From Hypoxylon rubiginosum (taxonomy: Eukaryota > Ascomycota > Sordariomycetes > Xylariales > Hypoxylaceae): a DNA stretch of 64,000 nucleotides. Under the pieces are notes generated by a model. That model did not search any database, was not told the origin of the DNA, and saw nothing but the letters and a program-made list of their open reading frames with translations. The translations under genes were made by a program, and so were the position numbers. Of this stretch, positions 1 to 10,080 are shown in pieces; the stretch's first letter is position 1; each line of letters opens with the position of its first letter. The stretch covers positions 1,364,001 through 1,428,000 of the forward strand of contig CADCXA010000066.1 in the NCBI GenBank assembly GCA_902806565.1, in the 5' to 3' direction.

Positions 1-3000
1 ATTCTCGACCTTATTCTACGATCTAACGATATCACTATGGTAGAGGCCTCGCTACCTACCTTTCAGACCTTTTGCGAGCACCATGACGCCTCCCTTTTTG
101 CGGATCAGGCTTATCTCCGCCAATACGAGCAAGTTGTCCGCGCCTATGCCACATTCGCCTCCACCCGAAAAACACCCGGCAAGGGTAATACTAGCAAGCC
201 AGTTGCTCTGAGATGGAGAAATGCGGGCCTCGAAGCAATCAAGAGCATCGCCGAATCCGACGCCCTATCCTCCCCTGCCGGCCGCCAGCTCGATGTCATA
301 GTGCCCATGATCTTGGAGAACCTATGGACCGACAATGAAGAATTTCTCCACATCTTGCACCAGCGCGTCCAGATAGAAGAGAAAGAAGATGCCAATGGTA
401 TATCACGTCGTAGGACGAGTATCTCGACTGTCAGGACTGCCGATACAGGGGGCGATGCTAATCCCATCGCCATTTCTGGGACATCTGTTGATATTGATAA
501 GCTAGCTGAAGAAGACACTGGCGTTGTGGCTATGCAATGTCTAAGGCAGATATTTGTCTCGGCAAACAGGTCACAGATACACGGAGCGACCACGGCGCTA
601 TTGCAATTTATTAGAGAACGAGTCCAGCAGAAGGAGACGGTAGTGGTGCAGGTCGAAAAGAGACGTGACCGTGGCTGGGCGGTCAGAATCTTCGAGCTTA
701 CCGCGGGATGGGCTCCAGTGCAAGACCGATATGTCATTATGATTGCTACCACGGATACGTTTCTACGGACTCCCCCGACTAGCGAGAATCTTGCGGATCA
801 AAATGTGCTCTCCGCCATTATTGGGTCCTTGTTGAGCTCTCAAGATATCAACTTGATTGGTTTGAGTGTTATGGACGTCCTCTTGGGCCTCATACAACAT
901 ATGAAGCGGACTTTGAAGCACTCGGCGGGTTCGAGGGGCGACAGTGGTGCACCTGGAGCAGCTGTGGCAGATGAAAAATCGGTTCCTAATGTCGATCTTT
1001 CTCAGCACATGTCAGCCCCTTATAGGGAACTCCTGAGCCACATTCAGCAGTCGATTGGCAATCTAGCCACTCATGTCTACTATGCAGACCAAATTTCTGA
1101 CATGATTTCGGCCATTCTCCTACGGCTCAAACCTCATCCAAGTGTATCCAACTCTCCATTAGCAAATGAGAGGGTGGATATTCCGCCCGGAGCTTCTACG
1201 GGGAATTTTTCGGACGACCAGTCTCATCTTGACAGCTTTTTTGCGCTAGACTTGGCTAAGACCATTGCACTTCAAGCCATTAAGTCTATTCTCCTCGTTG
1301 CGAATCCTAAGACGAAGGTTAGTGGAAATGTCAACCTGACGAGAAATAAGGTCCCTATACAGGTATGGGAGGGCACACACTGGCTCCTACGTGACCCAGA
1401 TGGACAGGTTCGAAAGGCATATGTCGACGCGGTTAGTACATGGCTGGACCGAGAAACGACGGGCTCTGATTTGGAGGCGCGGGACGACATGAGCCAAAAA
1501 CCATCCCGCGTTAATAATAGAGAATTCTCGCCAGCGACTGTCGCTCGTCGGGCTGTGTCGAGTGCTTCTAATCGGGAGAAACCTGCCAGGGTCCCTCGAT
1601 CGCGCTTTTTGCAGCTTATCCATCTCGCCGTCTACGATAACGCTCTACAGTTCATCGAGTACGAGGCGGATATCGCGCTTCTTCACGTCTTGTTGACTAA
1701 GTTGGTTAGCAAACTTGGCGTCAACGCCGCTAGATATGGTCTCCCAATGATTTTCCGACTTCAAGAGGATATTCTGGAAGCGGAGACGCCGCTAGCGAAA
1801 GTTCATCTCGGGTGTCTCTGTCATGGCTATTTTTGGGCTTTGAGTGAGCGTTTCGACTTTGAAGCATCAGCCGTTGGCCGCGCGATCCACAACGAAATTG
1901 TTCGAAGGAGAAGCAAACAATTTTGGATCGAAGGTGTCCATGTTCCGACGCCATCCTTAGACCTTCTGGGGACTCCAGGTATCGCCAAGCCCCAGTCTAA
2001 AATGCCCACTCATGATGTGGAATCGGAGGCGTTGTTACCCTTCGATGACCGTCTCGCCATGGTAGAATGCATTTGCACGAACTACAAGGAGAGAGCGGCC
2101 TCCCCCCCTGCAAGCCCGTCTGCATCGCCCGGCCGAGTATTCTCTCACCCAATCCTAAGCTCTACCCTGAGCACTATCCCGCTAGCTGACGACGAGCACG
2201 AACTGCCTGATAAGTTCAGGGGAGAGATGGCAACAGAATGGAATCGGGAGGCTGTAGTGGTGGCGCTGCAAGCAGAGAGCAAGTCCGCTTCACTCAACGG
2301 ATCGAAAACTGGGACGACTGCCACCAGAGGGAATCACCTGACTGTTAACGGACTATCCACGAACGGCCATCCACCCAGCAGACCAGAATCAGCTTATGCT
2401 CGGCAAAATACCCTGCAACCTGGATCCCATACCAGTCACGCCGCAGCCTTACGAAACTCCAGTATCCAAAGCCACGGTTCGGGAAGGAGCGCCTCTAGTC
2501 GAGGTTTTGTCGCTTCTGTCGACCAGCTTAAATCAGTTCTTACTGGGGATCCTGTCAGACCAACTACGTTTCAGACGTTGCGAGAAGACGACGACAGCAG
2601 CGAAAGCATGGCGAGCTACGACTTCACGCCGTCTGAACTATCGTTCAATCCTAATGCTACCGATGGCGTTGATGGTAACGAGCTAGCCCAAGCACGGTCG
2701 AGATCTAAGTCTCGAGAGCGGAAGGCATCGGGGGACTCAGGAGGGCCTCTAACTTCTCATCCTATGGAAGATGACGAATATGGAGAAGAGGTACCGCCGG
2801 TGCCCCCACTACCGGCATCACTAGTTGGGAAATCACCCACGCCCGAGGTAGGTCTTGAGCGTCTTACGAATGCCTCGAGCCAAGATCATGCTGCCGTCAA
2901 ATCCCCCAAGAGGAATATTAGGAGCCGAGGAGGCGATAGTATCCTTTCGAACAGCTTCTCCAACACGGGAGCTGCTAGCATGGATCTTCAATCCATGCTT

Positions 3001-3063
3001 AAGGGTATCAACAGTAAATCTCAGCAAAATACACTCGGAAATCTTACCAAACCCCCATACTGA
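1..3063 (+). CDS. EFR3: EFR3-like plasma-membrane scaffold protein, 5' end missing
   Basis: The reading frame is open from base 1 (residues I-L-D-L-I-L-R-S-N-D precede the first visible Met at position 37) and ends with TGA at 3061-3063. The window therefore lacks the start and roughly the first hundred or more residues; 1020 residues are visible. The N-terminal half is an alpha-helical, Armadillo-like stretch typical of the Efr3 family, including the conserved block around 'MVEASLPTFQTFCEHH'. The second half (about residue 690 on) is Ser/Pro-rich and looks disordered, as in fungal Efr3, and ends in T-K-P-P-Y. In yeast, Efr3 anchors the Stt4 PI4-kinase with Ypp1 at the plasma membrane to make PI4P; this role is inferred from family membership. 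No intron is seen in the visible part. Confidence 0.88.
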   Translation: MLDLILRSNDITMVEASLPTFQTFCEHHDASLFADQAYLRQYEQVVRAYATFASTRKTPGKGNTSKPVALRWRNAGLEAIKSIAESDALSSPAGRQLDVIVPMILENLWTDNEEFLHILHQRVQIEEKEDANGISRRRTSISTVRTADTGGDANPIAISGTSVDIDKLAEEDTGVVAMQCLRQIFVSANRSQIHGATTALLQFIRERVQQKETVVVQVEKRRDRGWAVRIFELTAGWAPVQDRYVIMIATTDTFLRTPPTSENLADQNVLSAIIGSLLSSQDINLIGLSVMDVLLGLIQHMKRTLKHSAGSRGDSGAPGAAVADEKSVPNVDLSQHMSAPYRELLSHIQQSIGNLATHVYYADQISDMISAILLRLKPHPSVSNSPLANERVDIPPGASTGNFSDDQSHLDSFFALDLAKTIALQAIKSILLVANPKTKVSGNVNLTRNKVPIQVWEGTHWLLRDPDGQVRKAYVDAVSTWLDRETTGSDLEARDDMSQKPSRVNNREFSPATVARRAVSSASNREKPARVPRSRFLQLIHLAVYDNALQFIEYEADIALLHVLLTKLVSKLGVNAARYGLPMIFRLQEDILEAETPLAKVHLGCLCHGYFWALSERFDFEASAVGRAIHNEIVRRRSKQFWIEGVHVPTPSLDLLGTPGIAKPQSKMPTHDVESEALLPFDDRLAMVECICTNYKERAASPPASPSASPGRVFSHPILSSTLSTIPLADDEHELPDKFRGEMATEWNREAVVVALQAESKSASLNGSKTGTTATRGNHLTVNGLSTNGHPPSRPESAYARQNTLQPGSHTSHAAALRNSSIQSHGSGRSASSRGFVASVDQLKSVLTGDPVRPTTFQTLREDDDSSESMASYDFTPSELSFNPNATDGVDGNELAQARSRSKSRERKASGDSGGPLTSHPMEDDEYGEEVPPVPPLPASLVGKSPTPEVGLERLTNASSQDHAAVKSPKRNIRSRGGDSILSNSFSNTGAASMDLQSMLKGINSKSQQNTLGNLTKPPY

Positions 3064-3892
3064 CAGTCTACACTGCAACAACATTCTTGTATGCTCTTAC
3101 GACAGGGCCCGCTCGTTTGTGTGGGGCATTGTATATTATTCGCCGCAGAGGTGGAAAAGAGCCAGGGGAAAAGAGGAAAATTAAGGAGATCAAGATGAAT
3201 AAAAAGAGCAATTATCGCTGGCAAATATCTATGGAAGTCATTAGCTAAGCGGAAAGAGGGGGCAAAATGGTATCAAAACAACAAGACTTACTTCTGGGGC
3301 AACTCTATCTAATCATGTGCTTGTATATATTACATGTCTATTTTTGCATCGAGACCACGGTCTCGATACTGATTTGCTGCTTTGTTTGGGATTCCATTCG
3401 TTGGCCCCTTGCTATAGGGAGGCGGGACTTGGCAAGGTCGAGATACTTAGCAGTAGAAGAAGAGAGTATCGAATAAAAAGCGGCTATCGAACTTGGAGAA
3501 TGAGACGACAGCATCTTGCACATGCTTGTGAATTAAACATGCTCAAATGTGAATACATGTACTTACATCCTAAGGTACCAGGTAGATACGTACATACATC
3601 GTAGTAGGGATATTATCAAACCCCGTATAAACTTTCCATTCAGATAAATATACCCCTATACGTACGAATCTAGATATTTAGTAATCAAGTGGGTATCATA
3701 TTTATATAGCGAGGCTTAGAATTGGTAGATGAAGCTATCGCTTAATCGATAACGAAAAATAGAGTAAATTGATGATCGTCAATTGCTGTAACGCAACTTC
3801 AACTTTTTCCACTTTCCTTTAGTACTGTATATAGGTCCCAACTGAACCTATACCTGTGCGCCTTATTAAGGTGTACACAGCCAATCCCAAAG
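3064..3892. other. Intergenic spacer between EFR3 and ATP12
   Basis: This 829-bp stretch separates two genes on the same strand. It is A/T-rich, particularly at 3600-3800, and holds only short overlapping open frames without family resemblance. The last part, just before the ATP12 start, should contain that gene's promoter and 5' leader. I see no clear TATA or CCAAT element. Confidence 0.6.
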
Positions 3893-5083
3893 ATGAAGCC
3901 GTCAACCCGAGCCTTGCGACTAGCGATACGCCCGAAACCTCAATACACATCTCCAAACTCGACGATACTATCGTCCACCTTCGCCTGCCAACGACATCGA
4001 ATCCACACCACTCCTACCACTCCCGCCGTAGTCTCCCCCATCCACGGCACGGGCCCGCCGCCGGAGCCCCCGCAGCCCGCAGCCGACAGCGCGAGCTCGC
4101 GGCTCGAGCGGCGGCGGAAGCAGGCCGAGGTGCTCGAGAAGGTCCAGGCCATCCGCCAGCAGGCCAAGAACCCGAAGAAGGCGGCGAAGGAGGGCGCGCT
4201 GCGGAGGCGCTTCTGGAAGCACGTGCACGTGCACGAGGTCGACGGCGCGCTCGAGGTGCACCTGGACGCGCGCCCGCTGCGGCACCCTACTACGAAGGAG
4301 ATCGTCCGGGTCCCGCCCAGCAAGCCCCTGCTGGCCGCCGCCCTCGCCGTCGAGTGGGATTTATTGCTCTCGCCGCAGCAGGCCACGCGGCAGCACCTGA
4401 TCCCGCTCACGAGCCTCGTGTGCCGCGCGCTGGACATCGCGGACGACGACGCTGCTGCTGCTTCCTCGGCGGGAGGAGGAGGAGGGAGCGTGCGGGCGAA
4501 CATCGCGCGCATGGTGATGCGGTACCTGGACACGGACTCGCTGCTGTGCTGGGCGCCGCCGCCGCGGTCCTACGACCCGCTGCCCGAGGGCGCCGTCAGC
4601 CTGCGGGACGCGCAGAAGCGGGCGGCCGAGGAGGTGGTCGGGTTCCTGACGAGCCAGGTGTGGCCGGGGGTGCGGATCGAGCCCGTGCTCGACGGCGAGA
4701 CCCTGATGCCGCGCGCGCACGACGAGGCGACGCGGCAGATCGTGCGGGGGTGGGTGATGGGTCTCAGCGCGTGGGAGCTGGCGGGGCTCGAGAGGGGGGT
4801 GCTGGCCGGGAAGGGGCTGCTGGGGGCCGTGAGGCTGCTGGTCGAGTGGAGCGAGGGGTTCGTCGGGACGGGCGGAGGGGACGGCGCTGCTACTGGCGGT
4901 GGTAGTGGTGCTGAGGAGAAGCGGTTCGGCGTTGAGGAGGCGGCTAGGCTCGCGAGTATCGAGGTCGACTGGCAGACGGGCCGCTGGGGCGAGGTCGAGG
5001 ATACGCACGACGTGGAGAAGGAGGACCTCAGGCGCCAGTTCGGCAGCTTGGTGCTGCTGGTGAGCGGTACGGGAGGCAGGTGA
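3893..5083 (+). CDS. ATP12: ATP12 family mitochondrial F1-ATPase assembly chaperone
   Basis: A single uninterrupted exon encodes 396 residues. Residues 1 to about 45 are rich in Arg, Ser and Thr and nearly free of acidic residues, as expected for a mitochondrial presequence. A basic helical linker (about 65-100, 'LERRRKQAEVLEKVQ') follows, then the ATP12 domain from about residue 103. Its conserved segments are F-W-K-H-V-H-V, L-D-A-R-P-L-R-H-P-T, the A-V-E-W-D block, and a C-terminal D-T-H-D-V-E-K-E-D region. In yeast, Atp12 binds the F1 alpha subunit during assembly of the ATP synthase catalytic head in the matrix. From about residue 50 the gene is extremely GC-rich, with Gly/Ala-rich low-complexity insertions near 190-197 and 325-342; this opens long false frames on both strands. 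The ATG at 3893 is chosen because it supplies the presequence. Confidence 0.93.
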   Translation: MKPSTRALRLAIRPKPQYTSPNSTILSSTFACQRHRIHTTPTTPAVVSPIHGTGPPPEPPQPAADSASSRLERRRKQAEVLEKVQAIRQQAKNPKKAAKEGALRRRFWKHVHVHEVDGALEVHLDARPLRHPTTKEIVRVPPSKPLLAAALAVEWDLLLSPQQATRQHLIPLTSLVCRALDIADDDAAAASSAGGGGGSVRANIARMVMRYLDTDSLLCWAPPPRSYDPLPEGAVSLRDAQKRAAEEVVGFLTSQVWPGVRIEPVLDGETLMPRAHDEATRQIVRGWVMGLSAWELAGLERGVLAGKGLLGAVRLLVEWSEGFVGTGGGDGAATGGGSGAEEKRFGVEEAARLASIEVDWQTGRWGEVEDTHDVEKEDLRRQFGSLVLLVSGTGGR

Positions 5084-6685
5084 ATTGAGGAGAGGGAGAG
5101 CGCAGAGTGTAGAATAGAGCTAAGATATACCTAGGTATGCTGGGGTGTATATTGCAACGGTCAAGCCAACCTCTCTTGAGCTATTCAACTCCTAGATGTT
5201 TTATTGCCTGCCTCTGTTAGTGACTATTGTTAGTGACTATTGTTGGCACCTATTGGAACGAGAAAAGTGATTGTCAGTACCTCCTAGATAGTAGATCTTA
5301 AAGGGTTCACGAGCTAGTGATTAAAGGGGTGATGATGTATGTATATTACTCGAGATGCTAGATATCACCACTCTTGCTATTCACTGTATCCGTCTGCTAG
5401 GAAGACGTATATATACCTGTAATGTAAATTATAGCATATGACAGTTTCCGAGGGATTTTTGAGGCAATTGGGAATTACGTACTGAAGCGAAACCATCTAC
5501 CTTGGTAAATACAAGTCTCTTCAATCCCCAAGAAGTCATCTCGACATCGACCGCTCGGGGTACGTGATCCGTCTTGATTTGCCTCAACGAGCTTGAGATT
5601 CGGATAGGCCAGCTAGTTGCACTTCTTATATGTTGCAACGGAACACCTAACGAAGCAATTGGTTGGCTATGGGAAACGAACTAGGAAATTCAATACTACT
5701 GACTTGCTTCCTAGATTCTCTGCTCCCTCAATATTGATCCACAGAACATCTATGATCTCCCTCTATCACCACCACCACCACCAATGCTTATATTAAGCTT
5801 GCTCTCAGTTGATAATTGGTGAAAAATAACTACTGTTTACTGCTCGATTTATCACCGTGTTACTTCTCTTTACGTTTCCGTTCGGCTTGTCGACGCTTGT
5901 TGTGCTCCTCGGCTACCGCCTCTAACCGTCCAACTATAGTATCACACTCCCCTAGGCTATACAACGTACTCTCCACCTAACCAACAATAGCACCGAGGAA
6001 TAAAGAGATATCGGGCAGGAAGCATGGATGAATAGTACGTTTTACCTATTCCTCACGGAAGAGATCCCTAGTGCCTAGCCAGATTATAACAGCTATCCCC
6101 CCAAAGCGAAGTGCCGACGAAATACCTATCTACAAGTTATACTATTAGGCTGTATAGAGGTAAGATTCATCGAAACTTTATTATAAGTATCTAGGAGTAG
6201 TCCAACTATTATCCTTTCCACTACGAAATCATGCAGCACCCACCTGTAGGTCTTCACTCGTGTCACAATGCAAACCCAGTGATGCATAATCGACAGCTTT
6301 ATTGATCCACGAGCTTTCAATATTACTTCTAGGGGGTCTAGGCCTACATACGAGAAGAGATTTTTTAAGTTTGCTCTCAACCCCTATCTGAGTGGGTACG
6401 TCTACCCCCCTATTGCGAGGATTGTCTTTTAGCCCCTGGTTCTCAGAATACAACTCTAAGACTAACGTTTAGTTGTCCTATGTCTCGTATAATAACGTAA
6501 CTAAGTCGTTTACTATCTTAAGTTGCAATGCTTAGGTTTGAGGAAGTCTTTGAACCATTTTCATTGTTTTTGCAGCATTTTCCTTTACTGCTCAGCCAGC
6601 ATCACAAGCTCAGTCTTGGGATAGTTTGGAGATGGGATGCCGGTCGTGATACTTGCTGCTTGCTGCTTTATTCTTTCAAATAGCC

Positions 6686-6836
6686 TCAACCTCGTAATGA
6701 ACCTCGACCTCGCAATATACCTCGCAATAAGCCTCGCAATGAACCTCGCAATGAGCCTCGCAATGAACCTCGCAATGAACCTCGCAAAAAAACTCGACCT
6801 CGTAATAAACCTCGTAATAAACCTCGTAATAAATAT
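6686..6836. repeat. 12-bp minisatellite, consensus CCTCGCAATGAA
   Basis: About twelve diverged copies of a 12-bp unit run in tandem, with variants CCTCGTAATAAA and CCTCGACCTCGC. Because 12 is a multiple of three, the array stays open in frame on both strands. It gives a hydrophobic (Leu-Ala-Met-Asn)n-like peptide on plus and an Arg-Phe-Ile-Ala repeat on minus. I treat both as by-products of the repeat. Confidence 0.85.
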
Positions 6837-7331
6837 GGACCTAGGTAGTTTGTGAGGCGTGTGGAATAAGTGAATTAGCACCAATTTGCTGAACTGCAAA
6901 CTTGTATCTCTAACCTAGGTAGATGCCTAGGGAGGATCTCGAGCATCTTTTGGCGCTGTGAAATACTGCCATAGTGCAGGTGTTATAGCGGCAGTAGCAC
7001 TAGCACAGATGTTGCAGGCTCAAATTTTGCAACAAACTCGAGTGAGGCTCTCTCCCACATCTCCACCTAAGTACCTGCATAACCATCTATGGCCTGAAAT
7101 AAGGCCTCTACTGGGTACGTATCTCGGATTAGCGATGTGTCTACAACTGGTTGCTTGTGCAATGCTTCTGCAATTCTTGTACCTACAAGACTTGGCCTAT
7201 GAGGGCTTCCAGCGCTTACCTGTAGGTCTGCTTGCACGATAATTCACCTGCAACGTCGCGGGGCAACGAGCAGTGCTCTAAGCGATGTACTCTAGGTAAC
7301 TATGAGTTTCGAGTAACAGACTCTTCGGTTT

Positions 7332-7359
7332 CGTTATGCGTTATGCGTTATGCGTTATG
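7332..7359. repeat. Four tandem copies of CGTTATG
   Basis: Four perfect 7-bp copies follow one another directly. No gene is attached. Confidence 0.9.
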
Positions 7360-7632
7360 CGAATCTCAAGTTACTGCACGGCAACCCTAAGCGTGGCCCT
7401 ATTCACGTGGTTCTACTCGAATAATGCTTTTCATCTTTCACTGCACACATAAGATGCGTCGTTTCCCTCCATTCTTCCTTTCTACAATCATCACCATTTC
7501 TACATTTCTACATCCTACACCATACGGAAACCATACATACATCCTACACTATACGGAAATCCTACACCCTACCTACATTTAACACTCTACATTCGATCCA
7601 AGTCGTATACACTCTAATTACGTCTATTCTTT

Positions 7633-7724
7633 AATACATCCAACACCATCCTATATTATCACAATCATAAATTCTACGTAATACATTCGACACCATCCTA
7701 AGTCATCACCATCATAAATTCTAC
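7633..7724. repeat. Diverged 45-bp direct repeat
   Basis: Two adjacent copies begin AATACAT and end CATAAATTCTAC (7633-7677 and 7680-7724). They differ at a few positions in the middle. The surrounding 7490-7730 stretch is generally rich in CATCCTACAC-like words, suggesting an older, larger tandem expansion. Confidence 0.75.
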
Positions 7725-8158
7725 ACAATAAATCTCGCCTACTCCTTCTATCTCTTCCAGTAAGTGGCATTTTTAACTTGTTTGTCTTTCTCCTCCAACA
7801 CTGAAGCATCCCTGCGCCTCTTTTCTGTTATCTTCCCACTCAACATGTTTCTTTCTCCTTTCAGAAAGAAGCAATCATACAACTACTACCTGCTATCCCT
7901 CGCCCAATGCAACAGCCATACTGTCTCGGTAGACAGCTATCTTGCTTCCACTACAGCTTCTAACTTACCGCTGGGCCAGACAATAAACCTTGCTATGCCT
8001 TGCGTTACCTCCCTCCCTTCACTACCTACCTAGCATAATCCTCGTCCATCGTCTTATCATCTTACTAAGGCTTAATAAGGCTTAATGCGGGAATACCTAT
8101 CAGAGAATACGCCACATGAATTCAACTACTAACAAGTTTCATCTTCATTGCTAGAGAG

Positions 8159-8230
8159 CGTCTTATCGCAAATATGTTCAGGGCGTCTTATCGCCAACAT
8201 GCTCAGGGCATCATGTCGCCAGCATGCCCG
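8159..8230. repeat. 25-bp tandem repeat, about three copies
   Basis: Units at 8159-8183, 8184-8208 and 8209-8230 (partial) share the core CGTCTTATCGCCAACATG. Copy differences are mostly C/T or A/G, with one A/C. No coding function is evident. Confidence 0.82.
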
Positions 8231-8460
8231 CCCCGGGGCGTGTACAACTAGCTATTAACACCGTAAATATGTCTCTGACTCAGGTCATAACTCTACACAA
8301 ACCTGAGCAGTAGCTAGTTGGTTGAGGTAATGTGTAACTATACCCTTTATCCTAGATACCATCTTCGGTATCGTCTGTATGCTAATCATCTTCCAGAATA
8401 AAAGTCTTAAACAACGACTTACTCGATACGTAACCGCCCTAACTCTACACGCTGGGGCTT

Positions 8461-8514
8461 CTCTGAGGCGTCTTGATAATTGACTCCGTCACACTTGATT
8501 GAGACGCCTCAGAG
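8461..8514. repeat. Stem-loop with 13-bp perfect inverted repeat
   Basis: CTCTGAGGCGTCT at 8461-8473 is matched perfectly in inverse orientation at 8502-8514, leaving a 28-base loop. It is not next to a recognised gene, so a terminator role is unlikely. It may be a decayed inverted-repeat element. Confidence 0.75.
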
Positions 8515-8548
8515 CGGCTCAGCCTTTATCCCGAATAAAGTAGGGCTG

Positions 8549-8625
8549 CTCTGGGGTGTCTCGATCATAACCTACCTGGTCAGGTTCCAGTCATACTGCC
8601 ACGCACGGTCGAGATACCTCAGATA
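8549..8625. repeat. Second, imperfect stem-loop related to the previous one
   Basis: The left arm (8549-8567, CTCTGGGGTGTCTCGATC core) pairs with the right arm at 8608-8625 at about 14 of 18 positions. The left arm resembles the left arm of the neighbouring perfect stem-loop, with mainly transition differences. The two probably arose by duplication. Confidence 0.6.
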
Positions 8626-9150
8626 AGCCTCAGTGTGCAGAAGCGTGTTTACGAGGAAAGCGACTGAGCAACTCCGTTCCACAATACCCATGCTACCTCA
8701 TCCACGGTATGTGTGAAAACTAAATAAGAGAATGGCTTGCAAGTCCAATTGGCTAATTGAAAAGAACCCCCTTACAACCCCTCGCTAGGAAGCCCACTTA
8801 CTATGCAACTCAACATCTCACGATGGCCGACGAGCCTAGCAGCTCAATTCCACTCTTTCTATCTCCAACGCAAACCACCGACTCTACACTATTCACGAGG
8901 AAGAGGAAGAAGGAGCTGGGCGGTACTGACCACGGCCCGCGGTATCTTGAGCGCCAACCTGGATTCCACTGGCGCCGGGACCCCGGAGCCGCCGAACTAC
9001 TGCTTCTGGTACTAGGCCGTTGCCATTACCACCAACGTCGGCACTTCCGTACCTCTAAACTCACCACCGCTTTCTCTCTATAACTCCCATTACCACTGCC
9101 ATCTCAAAAGCATCTACTATGGCTCGATAATGGCCCGGTAAATAAACAAA

Positions 9151-9473
9151 CATATCCCGGCGTATACTACACCTCTTCAAGGAAATCGCCTACAAGAGCT
9201 TCAAGCAGTATCAATACCACTCTAACCTCCTTTTAAACAATCTTAAAACTACCAACACCGAAAGCAAGGCTAGGTACAAGGACCCGACAAAAAAAAAGCT
9301 CCTCGCCAAGATGGCAATGCTATCTATGACCGTTGAGCTGAGCGATGACCGGTCTTTGCCGGCATCCAGCCTTAACTCACCACACCACCATCCTCTCTCG
9401 CACACCTTTCTACACCGCACACTACGGATAAAAAGCCCAGAAGCACAACACTATATCTTCCAAATCCAAAATG
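9151..9473 (+). other. Unassigned open frame, no start codon near its beginning
   Basis: One plus-strand frame stays open for roughly 100 codons up to a TAA near 9473. It encodes a Lys/Tyr/Leu-rich stretch (contains Y-K-S-F-K-Q-Y-Q-Y-H and K-K-K-L-L-A-K-M-A-M-L-S-M) followed by a His/Pro/Ser-rich tail. I do not recognise it. It lies directly upstream of the GFA-like relic and could be a decayed exon of another gene or chance. Confidence 0.25.
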
Positions 9474-9493
9474 GATAAGAATAAGAACCTACT

Positions 9494-10080
9494 CTTTATA
9501 AACTGGTAAAATGGCACCCGCAGGCTCATGTTTACCACAGCCTTGTACATGGCTGCGATCAATGTGGCACCTGCAAGAAGGTGACTGGCGGGACGCATTC
9601 GAATATGCTCCTGATCCAGGAGAACACGCTCACCATCAATGACGAGAGTAAGCACCCCTTACCCCCCTCTAAAAAAACACCTTATTTAGCCACAATGAAG
9701 CCGGCTGTATAAGATAACTTACTCACGGCTGTATAGGTGCTTTGCGGATTGCGTATGCAGGCCTCCCCAGCGTTGCGCGGAGCGTGACTTTTTACTTGTG
9801 CCACGTCTGTGCATGTCCTATTTCTCTAAGAACAGCAGCCAGCAGGACCCTGCATTCCTTGAGGTCTTCGTAGGATGCCTACGAGACATGGACTATCTCG
9901 ATTACAAGCAACCTCAAATCGAGATGAACGTGAGTATAGTGAGTATAGGCCAGACTTGTACGACGACTGTTGCTAATAATCAACATTATAGACTCACGAG
10001 AAGCTCGCATGGTTGCCTTCGCTAGGGGGTGCCTTCGCTAATCGCATCGCCCCGGCTGCGTCGCCTGCCCAGGGCTCGGA
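9494..10080 (+). pseudogene. GFA / CENP-V-type zinc-domain gene relic, frameshifted
   Basis: Three consecutive blocks resemble the glutathione-dependent formaldehyde-activating (GFA, CENP-V-type) fold. Block one (to about 9648) has C-x2-C followed by K-K-V-T-G-G-T-H-S-N and a strand ending L-T-I. Block two (from 9737) has S-V-T-F-Y-L-C-H-V-C-A-C-P-I-S, the second cysteine group. Block three continues D-P-A-F-L-E-V-F to K-P/Q-Q-I-E-M-N and T-H-E-K-L-A-W-L-P. Blocks one and two are separated by an intron-like stretch (9649-9736, GTAAGC..TAG). A second good intron (9930-9991, GTGAGT..TAG) lies inside the third block. A one-base frame change near 9830 separates the C-P-I-S segment from D-P-A-F, and no intact start is seen. 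A working gene with an unusual intron is possible but less likely. Confidence 0.6.

Larger units (their letters stand above)
5084..9150. other. Gene-poor, repeat-bearing spacer
   Basis: No gene can be supported in these 4 kb downstream of ATP12. The stretch holds a 12-bp minisatellite, a 7-bp tandem repeat, a diverged 45-bp direct repeat, a 25-bp tandem repeat and two stem-loops, each listed separately. Composition is moderately A/T-rich. Open frames such as those near 7764-8033 and 8757-9083 show no recognisable domain, and the second lies in a low-complexity stretch. One exact TACCTAGGTA palindrome sits at 5128-5137. Confidence 0.6.

Noticed and set aside
3856..4905. 349-codon plus-strand frame overlapping ATP12
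   Set aside because: It is an Arg/Ala/Gly-rich shadow caused by high GC; the ATP12 frame has clear family motifs.
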